A stretch of DNA of 64,000 nt from contig NW_026262593.1 in assembly GCF_021869535.1 (NCBI RefSeq), positions 73,412,822 to 73,476,821 on the forward strand, written 5' to 3'. Position numbers and translations under genes: made by a program. A model generated the notes under the pieces. That model was given only the letters and a program-made list of their open reading frames with translations. It did not search any database and was not told the DNA's origin. Each line of letters starts with the position of its first letter. The first letter of the stretch is position 1. The DNA is from Mytilus californianus (taxonomy: Eukaryota; Mollusca; Bivalvia; Mytilida; Mytilidae). This document shows, one piece after another, positions 56,445-64,000 of the stretch.

Positions 56445-58110
56445 CTTATCAAGAAGAAAGATAACTCTCCTATCAAGATAAAAGATAACTCCCTATCTCG
56501 ATGAAAGACAATTCTTCTATCAGAAGAAAGATAATTCTATCAAGATGAAACATAATTCTCCTACTCAGATAAAAGATAGCTCTCCTATCCAGATGAAAAA
56601 TAAATCTATCCAGATAATAAATAACTCTCCTATCCAGATCAAAGATAACTTTCCTATCAAGCTGAAAAATAATTTTCCTATCCAGATAAAAGATAACTAC
56701 CCCATCCAGATGAAAGATAACTCTTCTATCCAGATGAAAGATAACTTTCCTATTCAGATCAAAGATAACACTCTATCCAGATAAAAGATAACTCTTCTAT
56801 CCAGATGAAAGAGAACTCTCCTATTCAGATCAAAGATAACACTCTATCCAGATGAAAGATAACTCTCCTATTCAGATCAAAGATAACACTCTATCCAGAT
56901 AAAAGATAACTCTCCTATTCAGATCAAAGATAACACTCTATCCAGATGAAAGATAACTCTCCTATTCAGATCAAAGATAACACTCTATCCAGATAAAAGA
57001 TAACTCTTCTATCCAGATGAAAGATAACTCTCCTATTCAGATGAAAGATAACACTCTATCCAGATGAAAGATAACTCTTCTATCCAGATGAAAGATAACT
57101 CTTCTATTCAGATCAAAGATAACACTCTATCCAGATAAAAGATAACTCTTCTATCCAGATGAAAGATAACTCTCCTATTCAGATCAAAGATAACACTCTA
57201 TCCAGATGAAAGATAACTCTCCTATTCAGATCAAAGATAACACTCTATCCAGATAAAAGATAACTCTCCTATTCAGATCAAAGATAACACTCTATCCAGA
57301 TGAAAGATAACTCTCCTATTCAGATCAAAGATAACACTCTATCCAGATGAAAGATAACTCTCCTATTCAGATCAAAGATAACACTCTATCCAGATAAAAG
57401 ATAACTCTTCTATCCAGATGAAAGATAACTCTCCTGTTCAGATCAAAGATAACACTCTATCCAGATGAAAGATAACTCTCCTATTCAGATCAAAGATAAC
57501 ACTCTATCCAGATAAAAGATAACTCTCCTATTCAGATCAAAGATAACACTCTATCCAGATGAAAGATAACTCTCCTATTCAGATCAAAGATAACACTCTA
57601 TCCAGATGAAAGATAACTCTCCTATTCAGATCAAAGATAACACTCTATCCAGATAAAAGATAACTCTTCTATCCAGATGAAAGATAACTCTCCTATTCAG
57701 ATCAAAGATAACACTCTATCCAGATGAAAGATAACTCTCCTATTCAGATCAAAGATAACACTCTATCCAGATGAAAGAAAACTCTCTTATCAAGCTGAAA
57801 ATAATTTTCCTATCCAGATAAAAGATAACTACCCCATCTAGATGAAAGATAACTCTCCTATTCAGATCAAAGATAGGGAACACTCTATCCAGATAAAAGA
57901 TAACTCTCCAATCCAGATGGGAGACAACTGTCCTATCAGTGAGACAAGAGGTATTACCTCTCCTATCCAGATGAAAGATAACTCTCCTATTTAGATGAAA
58001 GATAACTCTCCTATTCAGATGAAAGATAATTCTCCTATTCAGAAGAAAGATAACTTTCTTATTCAGATGAAAGATTATCTCCTATTCAGATGAAAGATCT
58101 TCAATCTTCA
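56445..58110. repeat. 23/24-bp minisatellite with higher-order structure
   Basis: Basic units are 'agataactctcctattcaga' plus 'tcaa' (24) and 'agataacactctatccagat' plus 'gaa' (23), alternating as a 47-bp dimer. A 259-bp higher-order block, 57251-57509, is followed by a copy at 57510-57768 that differs at one base (near 57435). An irregular block containing 'ctatcaagctgaaaaataat' or its one-base-shorter form recurs 1133 bp apart (56661 and 57794). Confidence 0.95.
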
Positions 58111-58324
58111 ATCTTTGTCGTGATGACAGGGTAATCTCTCTCGTAAATTATCCTCTCTTGTAAAATTATAATCACTAATGTAGTTTCTCCTTTGTACTTA
58201 GATATTGTAGGTGGCGCTTTTTAAAAAATATTAAAGAAAAAATGTACTAAAAAAAAAGAAAGAAAAAAAATTGGTTAATCAGATAATTGAAATGACATGA
58301 AAAATTCAAAAAAAAATTGTATTA

Positions 58325-58545
58325 AATGAAAGATAACTCTCCTATTCAGATGAAAGGTAACTCTCCTATCAAGAAGATAGATAACTCTCCTATCAACAAG
58401 AAAGATAACTCTCCTATCAACAAGAAAGATAACTCTCCTATCAGTGAGACAAGAGGTATTACCTCTGCTATCCAGATGAAGGATTATGACCCTATTATTC
58501 AGATAAAAGACAATTCTATTAAGATATTTTTAAAAGGATAACTTT
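58325..58545. repeat. Detached segment of the minisatellite
   Basis: The same units resume after 200 bp of other sequence. 'atcagtgagacaagaggtat' plus 'tacctct' occurs here near 58440 and within the main array near 57937. Confidence 0.88.
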
Positions 58546-58594
58546 CTTGTCCTATCCAGATAACTATTTCTCTACAAATCAGATTGGAGACATT

Positions 58595-58935
58595 ATATTA
58601 TGCTCCATAAATTTGGTAGATCAAAAGGAGGATGCTAGGGAAACAAACCCTTTCAAAATTAGTGAGACCCAAGAAATTGCAAAATCATTATTCGGTGACC
58701 TGAATTTGTTCAGGAATTTGTCTCATTTAACATTCTAGAACTGTCCATGATATGTTCTAGAACATATTAAGGATGGTTCTGGAACAGTTCTAGGCACTTT
58801 GTTCCATTACTATTCTGGACATTTTCTAGAACAGTTCCAGACTGTTTCACAGGGGGGCCTTTGAACCTCTGAATTAATAAACATTTATATTATGGTTGAA
58901 CCATGATGATTGTTATAAAACAGTTTGATAATGAA
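58595..58935. repeat. Right flank duplication of the large minisatellite
   Basis: 'ccataaatttggtagatcaa', 'gacccaagaaattgc', 'cctttgaacctctgaattaa' and 'accatgatgattgttataaa' repeat the left flank. Confidence 0.82.
58732..58835. promoter_or_regulatory. Cluster of TTCTAGAA-type palindromes
   Basis: 'attctagaactgt', 'tgttctagaacat', 'ggttctggaacagttctagg' and 'tttctagaacagttccag' lie within 105 bp. TTCnnGAA is the heat-shock-element half-site pair. The cluster is in the part of the right flank absent from the left flank. A regulatory role is unproven. Confidence 0.3.
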
Positions 58936-59474
58936 ATTATCCAAATTTCTTATACAGTTAATATTCATGCAATAAGTGTAAATTTTTCAATCAAAATTTA
59001 AATGTCACCTAATCTATTAAATGTGAATTATAATCAATTGAGCTGTTTTTAAATCTTTCTTATTGATTCTGTCAAGATAAGTGGTTGAAAAACGTAATAC
59101 TTTCCTTTAAGTAAATCATTCTTAATTATGTCAAGGTCAAATAAGGTTATAACCTACGTAACTTGGGCACTGTTCTTATACACCTCTTATCACTATTTAT
59201 TCCAGTCCGGATATGTTCCGAAATTACACAACTCTTACATGACGTTGAAATCCATTTGAAGCTATCTTATGCCATGTTTAAACAATGTATTGTGCATAGA
59301 AATTTATAGAGATCATAAAATATCAAAATCTCAAAATTTTAACTTTCTAAATTTTTTCCTCCCTCAGCTCAATACTGTTACCTTTGCCTAAGTAATTGTT
59401 TTTTCGTAATGGACTGAATAGCGATAAGGTGTATTCTTATCAATGTTAAAACAAATTCTGGGTTTATCTTAAAA

Positions 59475-59655
59475 GTAAAATTTCAAAAATACAGAACTCC
59501 AAGGAAAATTCACAAAATGGAAAGTCCCTAATATCAAATGACAAAATCAAAAGCTCAAACACATCAAACAAATGGAAAACAACTGTCTTATTTCTGGTGC
59601 AGACATTTCCTTATGTAGAAAATGGTCGATTAAACCTGGTTTTATAGCTCCAGAC
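59475..59655 (-). repeat. Dispersed repeat family J, inverted
   Basis: 'agaactccaaggaaaattca', 'caaaatcaaaagctcaaaca', 'catcaaacaaatggaaaaca', 'ggttttatagctcc'. Confidence 0.7.
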
Positions 59656-59664
59656 TCCCTCTGT

Positions 59665-59885
59665 CAATTGTGGATTCATATTATTTGTGGGGTACAGATT
59701 TTTGTGGTTTTACTTGATAAAAGTGGACCATGATAATTCAAGTGTACAACAAAATACAAATTTTCTTGTAATAGCATTGTATGTAGAATTTGAATAAACC
59801 ACAAATTCAAGTATCCAAGAAAATACAACTTTTCCTTATTTCACCAAAAAATACCCAATGAAAATAAATCTATTCACAATAATTA
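59665..59885. mobile_element. Diverged palindromic MITE-like element
   Basis: 'attgtggattcatattattt' faces 'gaaaataaatctattcacaa', and inner 'caagtgtacaacaaaata' pairs loosely with its partner 'caagtatccaagaaaataca'. Confidence 0.5.
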
Positions 59886-60079
59886 GTAGTTCATGCTAAA
59901 TTTATTCCTTTTGTCACATAATACCTGGACTTTTTTCTACAAAATTTCAAAAACTCCATGGCCCATTTTCCAACATTATCGATTTGTAGGCAAAGAAACA
60001 GATTTTTGTGTCAAGTGCAATGTATACTGTTATAGGTCTGCTGATATTCATAAATTGCCTAATTTTCAGTTTATTAATT

Positions 60080-60900
60080 GCTTTTTAAATTAACCTTGAC
60101 TTTTGACCTAGTGACATAAAATCAATTAGGACATTTTTTACATAAAGGCCTCTTACTCTTCAAAATAAGTAAAGACAGTAATGTTTAGCTAACAAATGTT
60201 GTCCACCCAAAAAAAATATTCTCAAAATTTCAGTCTGTTTATAGGTAATGTGACATTGACCTCTGATCTGTTTATAAAAAAAATCATTACAGGCCTTAAG
60301 TTTTTTCCAAGGGACATTCTCCAACTAAGTTTCCTGAAGATTTTCAAAGACATCACCTGGAAACCAAAGTTTTGTCTCAATATCAAGTCTATCATTGTCT
60401 GCTGTAACCTTAACATTTGAACTGTAGTGACCTCAAAATCATTAGATATTTTAAATCATCATCTCATGAAATATCATCAAAATCAAGTTAATAAAGAAGT
60501 TAAGCATATTGGTTCAAAATATAGAAACAAAAATTTTGCCCAAATTTCAATTTATCAGTCCATCAAAAGGTGATGTGACCTAATAAGTTTTGACCTTTCA
60601 CCTATTGACCCAATGGATATTGCCCATCCTACAGTCACTTTCTCAAAACATGTTTGTTGAAAGGTTGATATGATGTTTCCAAAAATAACATCCAAATCCC
60701 AAATTTTGTTCAAATTTCAATCTTATAATAGCCACTACATCTGATCTTGACCTTAAACTATTGACCCTCACATCATTGGGTAAATTCCTTACGCTGTGAC
60801 TCATTAATAAACCTTGACCTTTGAGCTATTGACTCAAAATCAATAGGGGTCTTCCTCATCTCATTATCAATCCAGATTTGAAGGTAAACATATTTTTCAA
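60080..60900. repeat. Diverged 'tgacctttgacc' repeat region
   Basis: 'ccttgacttttgacctagtg', 'aaccttgacctttgagctat' and 'caaaatcaatagg'-type blocks recur at irregular spacing. Short open frames on both strands are not coding. Confidence 0.55.
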
Positions 60901-61169
60901 GATACAAAAGATTTTGTTAAGAAAGTGAAAAGTCAACACCAGTAATGCACCACCTACATAAATTTCTTTTGATTCTCACAAATAACTCTTTGAAAAGTGA
61001 TTGACATGAGTCAAAATTTGGACATCATTTTTCTGAATTCATTGGGGATTAATTTCAAGGTTATGTTTGAAATATACAAGATTTGGTTTTTTTTTTGGTT
61101 TTTTTTTTTTTAGCAAAAACAAGAAATTGTGTAAAGTGTATCTATGGAAAGAAGTGGTGCTTTATTTAT

Positions 61170-61260
61170 TGGCTAGAGGTATAGGGGGAGGGTTGAGATC
61201 TCACAAAACATGTTTAACCCTGCCACATTTTTGCGCCTGTCCCAAGTCAGGAGCCTCTGG
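61170..61260 (+). repeat. Family C core fragment
   Basis: 'agggggagggttgagatctc', 'tgtttaaccctgccacattt', 'gtcccaagtcaggagcct'. Confidence 0.65.
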
Positions 61261-61354
61261 CCTTTGTTAGTTTTGTATGTTTTTTACTTTAAGTTCATTT
61301 ATATGTTTTGGAGTTTAGTGTGACATCCATTTTCACTGAACTAGTACACATTTT

Positions 61355-61500
61355 TGTTTAGGGGCCAGCTGAGGACCACCTCCGGGTGCGGGATTTTCTC
61401 GCTGCCTTGAAGATCCATTGGTAGCCTTCGGCTGTTATCTGCTCTTTGGTCGGGTTGTTGTCTCTTTGACATATTCCACATTTCCATTCTCAATTTTATT
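61355..61500 (+). repeat. Dispersed repeat family H
   Basis: 'aggggccagctgaggaccac', 'gtgcgggattttctcgctgc', 'ctttggtcgggttgttgtct'. Confidence 0.82.
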
Positions 61501-61509
61501 GGATGTGCT

Positions 61510-61715
61510 TTACACCATGGTCAACTATGGTTTTCCACCTTTGTGATCATGGTTGAACAAACTCAAATCTCAAGTGGTTGGCCATGGTCAATTTGACAAC
61601 CATGGTTTTCTAACTTAGTGACCATGGTTGACCATGGTTAACCAAGCTCAAATCTCAACTTGACAACCATTGTGAATTAAAAAGGATCTGGTTAACCATA
61701 GTAAAAAAAAAATAC
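61510..61715. repeat. ACCATGGT-rich short repeats
   Basis: 'accatggtcaac', 'accatggttttc', 'gaccatggttgaccatggtt' and 'caagctcaaatctca' recur in a 200-bp block; the ACCATGGT core is self-complementary. Confidence 0.65.
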
Positions 61716-61744
61716 AACCATGTCACCTAAATTATTCAACATAA

Positions 61745-63400
61745 ATTAAAGTATCACATTGAAAGCTAAGTCAATGAAGAAACTACAAGAGCTAAAACCT
61801 TAGAGTCATGTAAAATCTGGGACTTTAAAACAAACTATAACTTACTTTGAGACTTTTAACATTGAAATTGAATTGCAGGTCAATAGAATTTTTACGAAAT
61901 TTTCAAACAAATTAAAAGAGTGCCATGCAGGTCTGTTGGTGCAAAAGGTTATTGTGAAGAATGTGTAATATATTATTATACATGTATGTGTGCTACTTTT
62001 AATTTGTGTTTTGTCGTCTGTGTATGTTAATTGGACCTTTATTATTGGTGTATACACCAATAATAAATCTGCAATTGTTTAATAGGTTTTTATATACATT
62101 TGTATTTTCAACTTGTTAACTGTAAAAAAAACTGTAAAAAAAACACTATGTTCATTTATCGATAAAATATGAAAAAATGAATAATATATTTTCAAAATTT
62201 TGCTCTGGATAATAACTGCCTTTTGGTCAAGTTTCTGTCCAAATTTCCAAAAATTCCTAAAACTTTAACCACAGACTGAATCTAAATATTGATGACGAAG
62301 ATGTAATCTAGGATGTAATCTATATGTCTCACTTCTGCAACATTTCGACAAAAAATGTTTAATCAGGTTGCATCTTAATGATTTCTTGAAAATACTGTAT
62401 GATGAAGTTTTACCTACATCTTCTCTAATGCAAAAAAAAAGATCATATCAAAATTTCACTTGGATTTGAAGGACAACAGAGTGAGTTCCCCTTACTCTGC
62501 AATCTTTAAACCTCAAATTTACAAGAGTTATCTTCCTTTGAATTCAAATTCTAAAAAATGAAGAAAGAAAAACAGAACAAAAATCTTTTTTTATTTTTTC
62601 AAGACAACTGAGGATCAATTAGTTTCCCTCATTAAAATTTTAAATTCTGAAATATGAGAACATTTAACTAAATTTTATCTGATTCTGTGTGTCCAAAACA
62701 AATGATTTGTTGATTTCAAGATGAACAAATCCGACTTTTCCAAATCATGCATGTAATTCATTTTTCTTTTCTTGATTTGAATATCTGATGTAAGTTTATT
62801 TTAATACAACAAAATAAAATCCACCCTATTTTGGTATGTAAATTTTTGAATTTTTAATTATGCCTGTCTTTTCAAATTCAATTCTTAATGATATCATCTT
62901 TTAAACATATAATTTAAATTTAAAATGTATGAACATGTATATACATTAGACACATAATGTTTTTTAAAAACTTTCTTCATAAATCAGTATACTTACAAAG
63001 AAAGCAACTAGAAAAAAAACCTTGTAACTCTGCACAAGAACAAAAAATTAAAATGTATTCCCGCTCAGGTTACATTGATCAAATGGAAATTATATTTGTA
63101 ATTTTTTGAATTTCGAGTGCAAAATTACAGAAATATCAAATTGTCATCATAAATTTTTCACACTCTAATTCTAATAAAAGAATTTTTAAAATATTATGTT
63201 CATAATAAAACAGAAAATGATATGATATGCATTGCATCTTCGAGGGTACGTAGGAATGTCTTTTATCTTCAAGTAGAAAAATGCTCCCTCTTCCCTTCCG
63301 TTAGCATAAGGTGCCTAAAAATTCTTTCACTATTTGCCACATCATATTTTAAGTTACAACCTTTACAACAAATCAAAAAAAAATGCTAGCGACGCTATTT
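61745..63400. other. AT-rich stretch without recognised gene
   Basis: Only short chance frames are present. No repeat family or splice-linked frame was recognised. Confidence 0.45.
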
Positions 63401-63425
63401 TCCCAATTTTTTATCGTACTTGGTC

Positions 63426-63614
63426 ATGTGGGGTACACCATTCCCAGCCTCGTCAATATCACCTGATGATGAACACCTGTGTAAGTTACACGTAATCAAT
63501 TTCATTCCACGTGGCAAACCTTTTATATCCATTGAATGTAGGGTACAAAAATTTACAGCAAAAAACATTCCTGAACAGAATGGCCTGCAATTAAAACAGC
63601 TGTTCCGACAATAA
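63426..63614 (+). other. Unassigned open frame near the window end
   Basis: An ATG at 63426 opens 62 codons (MWGTPFPASSISPDDEHLCK, then LHVINFIPRGKPFISIECRV and more) in a locally less AT-rich stretch. The composition is plausible for coding, but I recognise no family. The minus strand also has AG-GT pairs here, so it could be an exon on either strand. Confidence 0.25.
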
Positions 63615-64000
63615 AACCCTGTAAAACCCTTGTCAAAATTTGTTACAGAACCTAATGTCCAATAAATTTTTTGAGTTTTTAAGTATATTATTTTTCATTG
63701 TCAAGTGAAAGTTTGGTTGCCAGAAGTTTTAATTGAATAAAAATTTTCAGTGCAACAAATGACACCATAGTATAATTGTGGATTGTTTTTGTAGTTAACA
63801 GATCTGTTTGGTGTGTCGATCATTCAGTGATTTAACATTTTCCAGGGTTATATTTTATAGCCTTCTGATCTTTTTTTCATAATTATTCAAATGAATAAAA
63901 TGCCAAAGTTTCTACACCTTTTAGTTTAAATTCCTAGGAAAGAATCGTATTGTTAATACTGTAACAGTTTACATTACTGTTTTGAAGAAAATGATAATTT

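Noticed and set aside
56545..56784. 79-codon frame of IQIKDNSP-like repeats
   Set aside because: It is the 24-bp minisatellite read in frame; it starts and ends with the array irregularities.

Overview
The window looks like nuclear DNA of a bivalve mollusc, most likely a marine mussel (Mytilidae). It is AT-rich, its genes have introns, and it is packed with short dispersed repeats that I recognise as common in mussel sequence; the assignment is inference without a database search. Two host genes are well supported, both on the minus strand.

From 1 to 16 kb: a single-exon Mab-21/cGAS-like receptor gene (6064-8034) is flanked by repeat-rich DNA. Upstream of it in the window lie decayed ribozyme-type repeats (1.4-2.8 kb) and a paired inverted repeat (3.9-5.0 kb). 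On its other side lies a broken DIRS-type retroelement (about 9.6-12.6 kb), split by a TTAA-flanked MITE. Tandem arrays follow at 12.76 and 14.4 kb.

From 16.4 to 40.4 kb: nine exons of a tubulin tyrosine ligase-like gene, closest by eye to TTLL10 (polyglycylase). They give at least 840 residues in one continuous frame with GT-AG junctions, a full ATP-grasp TTL domain and a long Ser/Thr-rich tail. The 5' end is not found. The end of exon 5 with its splice donor is present three times in tandem.

The 11.9-kb second visible intron holds a nearly intact Penelope-like retroelement (32498-36001). It has an RT/GIY-YIG ORF, an overlapping zinc-finger ORF, an inverted tail and a 14-bp target duplication. 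The inverted tail carries a hammerhead ribozyme core on the minus strand, so it lies in the sense strand of the TTLL pre-mRNA.

From 40.4 to 64 kb no gene is recognised. The stretch is almost entirely dispersed repeats, a decayed LINE fragment (46.1 kb), two blocks of a 25-bp minisatellite (49.8 and 51.3 kb) and a 2.3-kb minisatellite with higher-order structure (56.2-58.5 kb) between duplicated flanks. Upstream TTLL exons could lie here or beyond the window.
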